Origin: JBDHAC01 sp039588215
GTDB lineage: Bacteria; Gemmatimonadota; Gemmatimonadetes; Palauibacterales; Palauibacteraceae
Assembly (NCBI GenBank): GCA_039588215.1
Contig: JBDHAD010000004.1
Coordinates: 9,213-73,212, forward strand
Reading direction: 5' to 3'
DNA: 64,000 nt
Shown: positions 17,455-24,811 of the stretch, piece by piece
Layout: each line of letters begins with the position of its first letter
Position numbering within the stretch: position 1 is the stretch's first letter
The notes under the pieces: model-generated
Database searches by the model: none
What the model was told of the DNA's origin: nothing
Seen by the model: only the letters and a program-made list of their open reading frames with translations
Position numbers and translations under genes: made by a program

Positions 17455-18030
17455 CTACATGCTGTCGGCGGTGCCGAGCTCGCTGGTGAAGATGTAGTCG
17501 TTGTCCGTCTTTCCGCTGTGGCAGCCGATGCACATCTGCGCCATCCCATCCGGCCCGCCCTCGGCCGCGATGGTGCCATCCGCGTCCCGCTTCAACCACC
17601 ACCAATCGTTGTGCTCCGGGTCAAAGCCCGCGGACTTGTACATGACCGTCGTCGCAGCGTGCGTCCCGTCGCCCATGAAGTTCTCCTTCACGATGATGGC
17701 ACCCACCGGCATACGTCCGGCGCCGTTCGTGAGGGCGTCCAGGGCAAGGGCGTTCACGTACGTGGTGAGGAGCATTCCATGCGGCTCGCTACCCTGGTAC
17801 TGCTCGCCCTTACCCGGCCACAGGGACCAGCTCGTGTAATCGGACGCCTGCAGGTGCTCCCACACGGCTGCCGCGCTCGGTTCGGGCATGGACATCCCGG
17901 CCTCGGCTTCCGCTTCCACCTCCGGCTCGGCCTCGGCCGTCGCTTCGGCCTCCTGGTCGCTCGAGGCGCAGGCACCGAGCGCGAGTGCACCACTGACAAC
18001 GGTAAAACGCAAGATCGATCGGCGACGCAT
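17455..18030 (-). CDS. Cytochrome P460-family lipoprotein
   Basis: A lipoprotein signal ends at LGAC21 and is followed by an acidic Glu/Ala-rich linker (about 27-45). The rest is a cytochrome P460 domain, with a PEHNDWWWLKRD stretch and a C-terminal heme c motif C167-x2-C170-H171. Members of this family oxidise hydroxylamine or bind NO, and some have a lysine-heme cross-link. Which lysine would cross-link here cannot be read from sequence alone. The ATG at 18030 has AGGAGG 4 nt upstream, so the longer frame to 18057 is not used. The family fits with the nitrite reductase gene 7 kb away, though they are not in one operon. Confidence 0.85.
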   Translation of the reverse strand: MRRRSILRFTVVSGALALGACASSDQEAEATAEAEPEVEAEAEAGMSMPEPSAAAVWEHLQASDYTSWSLWPGKGEQYQGSEPHGMLLTTYVNALALDALTNGAGRMPVGAIIVKENFMGDGTHAATTVMYKSAGFDPEHNDWWWLKRDADGTIAAEGGPDGMAQMCIGCHSGKTDNDYIFTSELGTADSM

Positions 18031-18212
18031 GAATCCTCCTGATAGGGCTTTAGACAACGGAAGCTGGAGCTCACGGGACCCCCCCGAACCAGCTCGACCT
18101 CAAGGAGAACACCAAAGCGGCGCGCAAGGATCCCAAGCCCGGGGTACCTTTCCGTCGCGAGCGGTGACACTCGATAGGCGACGTATGAAGGAAGACACAT
18201 GAGGGAAGACAC

Positions 18213-20210
18213 ATGAGGGCGTGGATGGGAGACAGGGAGCCCGTTCGGCTGGTGCTGCTCTCGCTCGTCCTGCTGGGCACGATCGGAATCCGGCCCGCTG
18301 AGGCTCAGGGAGACACACGACCCCCGGCAGGTACCCAGCCTTCCCTGGTCGTAGACCACCCCGTGTTCACTCCGGTGGTCCCCCCGGCTGGCTACCTGCG
18401 TGCGGTCGAAGACGGGACCCGGACACCGGATGGTCGCCCAGGCGCGACGTACTGGCAGCAGCGAGTCGATTACACGATCCAGGCGTCACTCGAGCCGGAG
18501 ACAGCCACCCTGTCCGGCAGCGAGGTGATCAGATACACGAATCGTGCACCGAGCGAGATTCCACGCCTGTTCGTGCACCTGTACCAGAATGTCTTCAGCG
18601 AGGGGGCCAAACGGAACCGAGCGGTGCGGATCACCGGTGGCATGACGATCCGTCGTGTCGCCGCCCAGGGGCAGGCGCTCGAGCGCCTGAGACCGGCCGA
18701 CCTCCGCGGAGATGATCGCCGTGCCGGCTACCTCATCGATGGCTCGGTCGCCCAGATCGTCCTCCCGGAGCCGATACCGTCCGGCGGGGTCGCGGAGCTC
18801 GAGTTCGAGTGGGAATACACGATCCCCGGCGCCGATGCCTTTCGGACCGGGCACATCGACAACCACATCTTCAACGTGGCGCAGTGGTATCCGCAGATCG
18901 CGGTCGTGGACGACGTATCCGGCTTCGATGCGAGTCCATATCTGGGCGACGGCGAGTTCTATCTGGAATACGGCTCGTTCGACGTCTCCCTTACGGTCCC
19001 GGATGGCTGGCTGGTGGCGGCGACGGGTGAGTTACGGAACGCTCCCTCCCTGCTCCCCGAGGCCATTAGGAGCCGTCTCGAGCGAGCTCAGCAATCCGAT
19101 GAGGTGATCCGGATCGGATCCGGCGAGGACGTGGCGCCCGGCACCCCGATCGACGCGGGTCGCACGTGGCAGTTCCGCGCCGACCGGGTGCGTGACTTCG
19201 CGTTCGCTACGAGCGATCGGTACGTGTGGGACGCGGTGGGAGCCGATGTCGGCGGCGAGCACGGTCGGGTGCTCATACAGGCGATGTACGATCCCGCCCT
19301 CGAGCACTGGCGGGAGGCGGCGACGTTCTCCAAGCATTCGATCGAGTTCTTCAGCCGCTACATCCTTCCCTATCCGTACCCGCACGCCACCGCCGCGTAC
19401 GGACCGATCGGTGGCATGGAGTACCCGATGCTGGTGTTCATCGGGCGCTCTCGCCCGGGGGAGTCGCTCTACAGCGTGCTCGCGCACGAATTCAGCCATG
19501 AGTGGTTCCCGATGATCGTCGGGTCCCGCGAGGCCGCGTTCGCCTGGATGGACGAGGGGCTCACCTCGTTCAACGAGACGCTGGCGCGAACGGACTTCTT
19601 CGGGGACCAGAACGCACGCATGCAGGACCATGATCGGTACCTGCAGGCCGCGCGAGCCGAGGTCGAGGCGCCTCTGATGCAGCACACGGACTACGTAGAG
19701 AGCGGGTTCGGTCGGGGAGTGGCGGCGTATGCGAAGCCGGCGACGTTGATGCACGCGCTCCGACGGGCTCTCGGAGAAGAGACCTTCGATCGCGCGTACC
19801 GGGACTACGCCCGAGCCTGGAGCTACCGGCACCCGTACCCATGGGATTTCTTCCGCATCATGGAGAAGGAAGCGGGCGTCGACCTGGACTGGTTCTGGCG
19901 CTCCTGGTTCTACGACACCGTCACGCTCGACCAGGCGATCGACGCCGTGGACGTCGAGGAGGGCGCGCTGGGCGTCACGATCACGAACCGGGGCGGCGCC
20001 GTCATGCCGATCGAGATCGAGCTCCACTTCGAGGATGGCAGCTCGGAGCGCGTAACCTGGCCGGTCGATGTATGGGCGGGCACGCGTCGCGTGACCCGTC
20101 GAGTGGAGATCCCCCGGCGCGTGGTGAGAATCATCCTGGATCCCGAGCGCTTCTATCCGGACCTCGATCGGACGAATAACGTGTGGCCCACAGATCCTTC
20201 CATGTCGTGA
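18213..20210 (+). CDS. M1-family metallopeptidase (aminopeptidase N-like)
   Basis: The 665-residue protein has a signal peptide (through about ..RPAEAQ) and the gluzincin active site HEFSHEW at about 425-429, with the downstream glutamate in MDEGLTSFNE. An upstream GGMEYP-type exopeptidase motif (about 402-407, in place of GAMEN) supports the M1 family. It probably degrades peptides in the periplasm or outside the cell. The C-terminal HEAT-like domain of longer M1 enzymes is missing, as in many bacterial exported forms. A duplicated GAAGACACATGAGGG element just upstream creates a five-codon decoy frame at 18199; the 18213 start has an AGGGA at good spacing. Confidence 0.88.
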   Translation: MRAWMGDREPVRLVLLSLVLLGTIGIRPAEAQGDTRPPAGTQPSLVVDHPVFTPVVPPAGYLRAVEDGTRTPDGRPGATYWQQRVDYTIQASLEPETATLSGSEVIRYTNRAPSEIPRLFVHLYQNVFSEGAKRNRAVRITGGMTIRRVAAQGQALERLRPADLRGDDRRAGYLIDGSVAQIVLPEPIPSGGVAELEFEWEYTIPGADAFRTGHIDNHIFNVAQWYPQIAVVDDVSGFDASPYLGDGEFYLEYGSFDVSLTVPDGWLVAATGELRNAPSLLPEAIRSRLERAQQSDEVIRIGSGEDVAPGTPIDAGRTWQFRADRVRDFAFATSDRYVWDAVGADVGGEHGRVLIQAMYDPALEHWREAATFSKHSIEFFSRYILPYPYPHATAAYGPIGGMEYPMLVFIGRSRPGESLYSVLAHEFSHEWFPMIVGSREAAFAWMDEGLTSFNETLARTDFFGDQNARMQDHDRYLQAARAEVEAPLMQHTDYVESGFGRGVAAYAKPATLMHALRRALGEETFDRAYRDYARAWSYRHPYPWDFFRIMEKEAGVDLDWFWRSWFYDTVTLDQAIDAVDVEEGALGVTITNRGGAVMPIEIELHFEDGSSERVTWPVDVWAGTRRVTRRVEIPRRVVRIILDPERFYPDLDRTNNVWPTDPSMS

Positions 20211-20232
20211 GACAGATCGCCGAAGGACACGA

Positions 20233-21555
20233 GTGAACACGGGTTCAGCACCGACCAGTCGCCAGGGCGGGGACCCAGCGGCTGGAGACGCATCCGAGAG
20301 AGTCTGGCGTCGTTACGCCGAGTACCTCGCCCACCCCCCCGAGACCGTGGTGGAGTGGAGGGACCCGGAGACGACCGCGCGAGGTTGGCTCGTCATCAAT
20401 AGCCTGAGAGGTGGCGCTGCGGGTGGTGGGACACGAATGCGCGTCGGGCTCACCAGAGACGAGGTCGTCTTTCTCGCCAAGGTCATGGAGCTCAAGTTCT
20501 CGATCTCGGGCCCGCCGATGGGTGGCGCCAAGTCCGGGATCGATTTCGACCCCGACGATCCGCGCAAGCGAGCCGTGCTGCGCCGGTGGTTTCGCGCAAT
20601 CCGGCCCTACCTCGAGAGCTGCTACTCGACGGCCGGCGATCTCAACGTGGACGAGGTGCGGGAGGTCGTCCCGCTCTGCTCGGAGGTGGGTCTTCACCAC
20701 CCGCAGCAGGGCCTGGCACGCGGCCATTTCGGTCTCCGAGATAAGGAACTGGCGCGTCGGCTCGCCGCGGTCCGCGACGGCCTCGGACAGCTCGTCGATG
20801 GCGAGCTCGGGGTTCCTGGTCTTCCGCTCCGGGTGGCCGATCTGGTCACCGGTTACAGCGTGGCGATCGCCGCCCGGAGGCTTCTGGAGCAGCAGAGTCG
20901 CTCGCTAACGGACGTCCGTGTACTGCTTGAGGGCTTCGGCCGGGTCGGTGGAGCGGCCGCACTGTATCTGTCTCGCTGGGGCGCCCGGCTCGTGGGGATC
21001 GTCGACGATCGGAACGCGTTGGTCTCGGAAGAGGGCCTCGCCGAGCCCGCGGTCGCGGACCTGCTCCGCCGCCGGACCGGCAATCGGCTGCCTGAGGCGA
21101 ATGGGCAAGAGGCCGGGCAAGGGGCCGGGCACGGATCCGGCGACGCCCGAGAGCGATTCGGGACCGTACCAGCCGACCTGTGCGTGTGTGCCGCGGCCTC
21201 CGGGACCGTGACGGCGTCGGTGTTGGATCGACTGCAAGCTCAGGGGGTCGAGAGCATTATCTGCGGGGCCAACCATCCTTTCGACGCGGCGTTTCCCGGC
21301 GATACGGCACTCGAGCGGGATGCCGACGCCCACTTCGGGGTGGTGGCGGACTTCATCGCCAATTGCGGTACGGCGCACGCCTTCTCCGTCCAAATCGAGC
21401 GTGACGATCCGGTCGCGGCGACGGAGATCTTCGAGTCGATCGAGACCACGGTGTACGCGGCGCTGGACGAAGCCGTCGCGCGCGCCGGGAATTCACGACG
21501 TGGCCTTCTTGCCGCCGCGATCGCGTCGGCGCTGGAGCGCTGCGCAACGGCCTAG
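20233..21555 (+). CDS. Glu/Leu/Phe/Val dehydrogenase family protein
   Basis: This NAD(P)-dependent amino-acid dehydrogenase has the conserved N-terminal substrate region GAAGGGTRM and a catalytic-lysine segment MELKFSISGPPMGGAKSGI near 89-107. A C-terminal Rossmann domain carries a GFGRVGGAAA nucleotide-binding motif near 236. It reversibly deaminates glutamate or a branched/aromatic amino acid; the specificity is not evident. A glycine/glutamine-rich low-complexity insert lies near 290-305 (21105-21150), unlike most homologues. Start is GTG at 20233 with GAAGG upstream. It follows the M1 gene by 22 bp, so the two may be cotranscribed. Confidence 0.85.
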   Translation: MNTGSAPTSRQGGDPAAGDASERVWRRYAEYLAHPPETVVEWRDPETTARGWLVINSLRGGAAGGGTRMRVGLTRDEVVFLAKVMELKFSISGPPMGGAKSGIDFDPDDPRKRAVLRRWFRAIRPYLESCYSTAGDLNVDEVREVVPLCSEVGLHHPQQGLARGHFGLRDKELARRLAAVRDGLGQLVDGELGVPGLPLRVADLVTGYSVAIAARRLLEQQSRSLTDVRVLLEGFGRVGGAAALYLSRWGARLVGIVDDRNALVSEEGLAEPAVADLLRRRTGNRLPEANGQEAGQGAGHGSGDARERFGTVPADLCVCAAASGTVTASVLDRLQAQGVESIICGANHPFDAAFPGDTALERDADAHFGVVADFIANCGTAHAFSVQIERDDPVAATEIFESIETTVYAALDEAVARAGNSRRGLLAAAIASALERCATA

Positions 21556-21590
21556 TCCGCCAGGGAAGAGCTCGGAGAGTGCCGCCGGGG

Positions 21591-22337
21591 TCACGAGCTC
21601 GGGGAGTCCGCCAGGGTCACGAGCTCGGGCCGAAGTGTGAGAATCAGCGTTGGCTGGTCGATCGGTTTGGTGCTCCCCAGCACGACAGTCCGTCCGACCG
21701 GGACCGCCATCGATGTCTGGATCGCGCGCCCGATCCCTTGCAGGACGAGCTCCACGCTCAGCGCGACCGAGGCTTTCTCGGCCGAGCCGCGAATCTGGTG
21801 CACGTTCGCGGCGATGAAGAACTCGCGCATGCCGTCGTGCAACTGCTGGCTCGAGCCCGTGCCTTCCATCGCGGCCATGTTCGTCTCTGCGACGAGCCGA
21901 TACCCCTCGAAACGGAACAGCTCCCGAAGCCCGGATTCGACGTCTCGAATCCTGGGATCGGGCTCGCCAGCGCCATCCGCCTCGATGAGCTGGAAGATGA
22001 GCCGCACCCCGGGCTTCGGCCGATCGTACTCCGCCAATACACGGCCGATCCTGTCCAGATTGTCGGACGTCTCGCGCACCGTGAGTCCGCCGGAGAAGGC
22101 CCGCACTACGCCTGGAGCTTCCGCGCGGTCCGCATACACGTACGGGGTCACCATTTCGACCGCTTCGCCCGGCTCCAGGTATTGCAGCTCGAAGGTCCGG
22201 GTGTCGAGGTCGGGTCCACCTCCACAGGCGTAGAACAGGGCCAGGACAGCCGGCCAGAGCGCCAGGTGCACCCCGCCCCCGGTTCTCCGCAGCGACGATC
22301 GCGAGACGGCGTCGTGGAACAGGCTGCGTGGGCGCAT
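21591..22337 (-). CDS. Lipoprotein with secretin N-domain-like fold, function unknown
   Basis: The 248-residue product starts with a signal ending in LFYAC, consistent with a lipoprotein. The mature part begins FELQYLEPGEAVEMVTPYV and continues with a VRETSDNLDRIGRVLAEYD segment. This pattern is typical of the short ring-building N-domains of type II/IV secretins (GspD, PilQ). No secretin beta-barrel follows, so it is not a pore. It is the last gene of a three-gene set after an ECF sigma and its anti-sigma. GAGGAGA lies 6 nt before the ATG. The frame extends upstream to 22937 only as a shadow of the anti-sigma gene. Confidence 0.7.
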   Translation of the reverse strand: MRPRSLFHDAVSRSSLRRTGGGVHLALWPAVLALFYACGGGPDLDTRTFELQYLEPGEAVEMVTPYVYADRAEAPGVVRAFSGGLTVRETSDNLDRIGRVLAEYDRPKPGVRLIFQLIEADGAGEPDPRIRDVESGLRELFRFEGYRLVAETNMAAMEGTGSSQQLHDGMREFFIAANVHQIRGSAEKASVALSVELVLQGIGRAIQTSMAVPVGRTVVLGSTKPIDQPTLILTLRPELVTLADSPSS

Positions 22338-22414
22338 GAGAATCTCTCCTCGTCTTGGGTCTCGCTGCGCCCCCGGTCGTGATCGAACCGCGAGCGGCGG
22401 AGGCCTGTAAGCGG

Positions 22415-22945
22415 TCAGTAGAACCAAACCACGGTGATGGAGGGGTTCTTGGTCTCGAAAACCGCGACCCGTCCCTGCTCGGGGATGTCGACGCTCAGCC
22501 CGTCTAGCGCTACGGCCGCGGCCGTGGCCACGGGCAGGACGGGCACAGATGGATCGTCCTCTTCGGGGCTCTGAGTGCGCGGTCCCGCCGTTAGAACGAG
22601 GGCGACGACCGCTGCAGCTGCTGCAACGGGAACCGGCGACCACCGCATCCAGCCCCGGGGGAATCCGGAGCTCCCGGCTCGGCGGGCGGCGGGTAGCTTC
22701 ACCGCCGCGACCTGGCGCCCCTCGGAGTCGCGGGCCAGGCGCACCGCCTCGTCTTCGCTCATCCGGGGTCGGAGCTGCTCGAGACTTGCCCCCAGCAGCC
22801 GGGTCTCGTCGAGAATCCGCTTGGCGACTGAATGGCAGGCCGCACAGCTCCGCACATGGCGGGCGACCGCGGACTCCCCACGCCCGGCCAGAGCCGTCGC
22901 CGACGCTTCGAGCAGCCGCTCTCGGATGGTTTCGCAACTCGTCAT
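22415..22945 (-). CDS. Membrane anti-sigma factor
   Basis: The 176-residue protein has a zinc-finger anti-sigma N-terminus (HVRSCAACHS, H-x3-C-x2-C near 30-37) and a single membrane span near 101-122 (PVAAAAAVVALVLTAG). A short exported tail of about 50 residues ends in VVWFY. It starts 13 bp after the ECF sigma stop codon and should hold that sigma at the membrane. The exported tail is unusually short, so signal input may depend on a partner, perhaps the downstream secretin-domain lipoprotein. Confidence 0.85.
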   Translation of the reverse strand: MTSCETIRERLLEASATALAGRGESAVARHVRSCAACHSVAKRILDETRLLGASLEQLRPRMSEDEAVRLARDSEGRQVAAVKLPAARRAGSSGFPRGWMRWSPVPVAAAAAVVALVLTAGPRTQSPEEDDPSVPVLPVATAAAVALDGLSVDIPEQGRVAVFETKNPSITVVWFY

Positions 22946-22958
22946 GCAGCCGAACCGA

Positions 22959-23564
22959 TCATCCAGACCCCGTCCGCAGATCCGGGTCGTGCTCCAGAAT
23001 CCACCCTCGAAGCCTCCTCCTCGCCCTGAACAGGTGCACCCGCACGGTGCTCGGATTCATGTCGAGCATCTCCGCGACCTCGACGGGCGTGAACCCCTGG
23101 ACGTCGATCAAATCGAACAGCTCGCGCTGTCTCGCAGGCAGCTCCACGAGGAGGAGGTCGATCATCTCGACCACGCCCTCCGCGTGCATGCGTCCGAGGA
23201 TCTCGTTTTCGACTCCCCCGACCGCTCGCGTCGCACGGTCGATATCTCGCCTCCGGTCCTGCCCTCTGCTCCGGACCGTGTGGCTGGCGGCCGCGTTGCG
23301 CGTCACGCCGTACAGCCAGGTCGCGAAGCGGCCGCGGCCCTCCCATGAAGAGAGGTGACGATAGAGGCGAACCAGCACCTCCTGGGTGATATCCTCGGCA
23401 TCATCGGGCTCCCCGACCCGAACCAGAGCCCAGCGGTAGATCCGGCGATAGCACTGGCGAACGAGGGCGTCGAATGCGGCTTCATCTCCATCCGCCGCGA
23501 GTCGAGCGAGCTCATCGACCGTTTTACCTCCAGGCTCGAGCCGTCGACTGGCGAGTTCGTGCAC
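22959..23564 (-). CDS. ECF-family RNA polymerase sigma factor
   Basis: Sigma region 2 is clear (FDALVRQCYRRIYRWALVRV, then DAEDITQEVLVRLYRHL) and region 4 near the C-terminus has VELPARQRELFDLIDVQG followed by a helix-turn-helix around FTPVEVAEML. The 201-residue length is normal for the family. It heads a sigma/anti-sigma/lipoprotein operon and is probably autoregulated, as is common for ECF systems, though I did not find a repeated promoter motif. GTG at 23564 is the start used. Confidence 0.9.
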   Translation of the reverse strand: MHELASRRLEPGGKTVDELARLAADGDEAAFDALVRQCYRRIYRWALVRVGEPDDAEDITQEVLVRLYRHLSSWEGRGRFATWLYGVTRNAAASHTVRSRGQDRRRDIDRATRAVGGVENEILGRMHAEGVVEMIDLLLVELPARQRELFDLIDVQGFTPVEVAEMLDMNPSTVRVHLFRARRRLRGWILEHDPDLRTGSG

Positions 23565-23694
23565 CTGCCGTCCTTGGGTTGTTCGGGAGTGAGACTCGTG
23601 TTGACCCGATGGCGTTTACTTCGGAGCGACCGGTCGCTCCTTCGAGGTGTGATGGGAAGCGGCTCGGCGCAAGGAGCCGGATGGAGAGGGCTCG

Positions 23695-24168
23695 CTACTG
23701 TGGGTCAGGCAGGTACGATTCCGTGTCGGTGATTGAGGCTCCACCCGGGTCGATGGTCCGGCGGGCCGAGTGCCCCTCGTCGGCTTCGTGCCAGTAAAGG
23801 ACTTCCGGCTCATCGACGGCCCCGCAGAGGTAGGCGTGTCGCCCGCCGACCGTGGTCGGGAAGTGGACGATGCCCCGCTCCAGGCCGTCGATTGGCACCT
23901 CGAGCCCCCGGTGGCTGAGCCCTGCCTCCGTGAGCTCTACGATCTCACGATCGGTGCTGACGATGGCTCGCCGATACCGGACGTATTCGCCATGGTCGGG
24001 GTGGTCGGCGTCGCCCACCTCATCGCCCCACACGGCCTGTAGCTGCTCGAGCTTCTCCTCCAGGCGGCGTGCCGAGTGCCGCATCTGGCGAATCCGTTCC
24101 AGCGTGGCTCGGATGTGTGGTAGAAGCGCGTTCGCCTTCCCCACCGTGAAGGCACGCTCTGCCGTCAA
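23695..24168 (-). CDS. DUF2203-family protein (first of two copies)
   Basis: The 157-residue cytoplasmic protein opens with FTVGKANALLPHIRATLERI, the signature of DUF2203. It continues with a coiled-coil-like helix, then GLERGIVHFPTTVGGRHAYLCG and YWHEADEG in the C-terminal half. The function of the family is unknown. A paralogue with the same layout lies at 53432-53920. The start is probably TTG at 24168, which has GGAGAG at suitable spacing; no ATG gives the full family N-terminus. It stands alone upstream of the sigma operon. Confidence 0.8.
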   Translation of the reverse strand: MTAERAFTVGKANALLPHIRATLERIRQMRHSARRLEEKLEQLQAVWGDEVGDADHPDHGEYVRYRRAIVSTDREIVELTEAGLSHRGLEVPIDGLERGIVHFPTTVGGRHAYLCGAVDEPEVLYWHEADEGHSARRTIDPGGASITDTESYLPDPQ

Positions 24169-24811
24169 GCCTCTCTCCAGCGCGGTGGTGCGACGCCCGC
24201 CCCGGTCACCCGGTGTGACGGCGAGCCCGCGGGCCAGCTCTAGGCCGTTACCAACGCGAAGCTATTACAATATGTAAATATGCACCATGGCGAGACAGAA
24301 TATGCAAACGTTCATATGGACCGATTCTGATCAGAAAGGTCCCGTGGTACGGACGGCGGAGGCACCGCCGAGCACGCCCGAGGCCCCCGGCGACCACGCA
24401 TGGGTCACAATGTCCCGTATAGTGCCACAATGGCACGCCGTGTCCGCAGCGTCTCTGCTGCCCCGGCGGGCACTCGACCCCGAGGACGGCACCTGTAGGT
24501 GGTTTTGTATGTTGCGGTTGCGCGGACCCAAAGGCCGCAGGCTCGGCCGGGGCCACGAGGAGACGCCGCGACCGCACGGATCCTGCCGACCCTTGCTCTA
24601 CCACACGGGAGGCGTGGGCCGGCCATTCGGCCGGCACGTCGTTCTCGAAGCGTATCGAAAACCCGCGTGATCGCCCGCGAAACGTCGGCTGGCGGCGTGA
24701 GGCCGCGATCTGGTATCCGTGAGTCGGAGCGGGACTCTTTTGCGGCACCGAGGACCGCGTGGGGCAGTCGGAGCCATAATCAGCACGCCACCGCTATTCG
24801 GAGACACGGCA
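24169..24811. other. 643-bp gap upstream of nirS, no supported gene
   Basis: Long open frames occur on both strands (24287-24670 plus, 24248-24748 minus) but overlap each other and have no recognisable domain. An AT-rich island at about 24258-24340 contains a perfect 12-bp palindrome TTCTGATCAGAA at 24325-24336. A 7-bp inverted repeat with a short loop lies near 24618-24636. No FNR/NNR-type box (TTGAT-N4-ATCAA) was seen. The region could hold a regulatory leader or a small RNA. Confidence 0.4.

Noticed and set aside
22338..22937. Upstream extension of the secretin-domain lipoprotein frame
   Set aside because: It is a shadow of the anti-sigma gene; the ATG at 22337 has a strong ribosome site and begins a proper signal peptide.
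24248..24748. Possible genes on either strand in the pre-nirS gap
   Set aside because: Both frames overlap each other, have no family resemblance and no convincing ribosome site.
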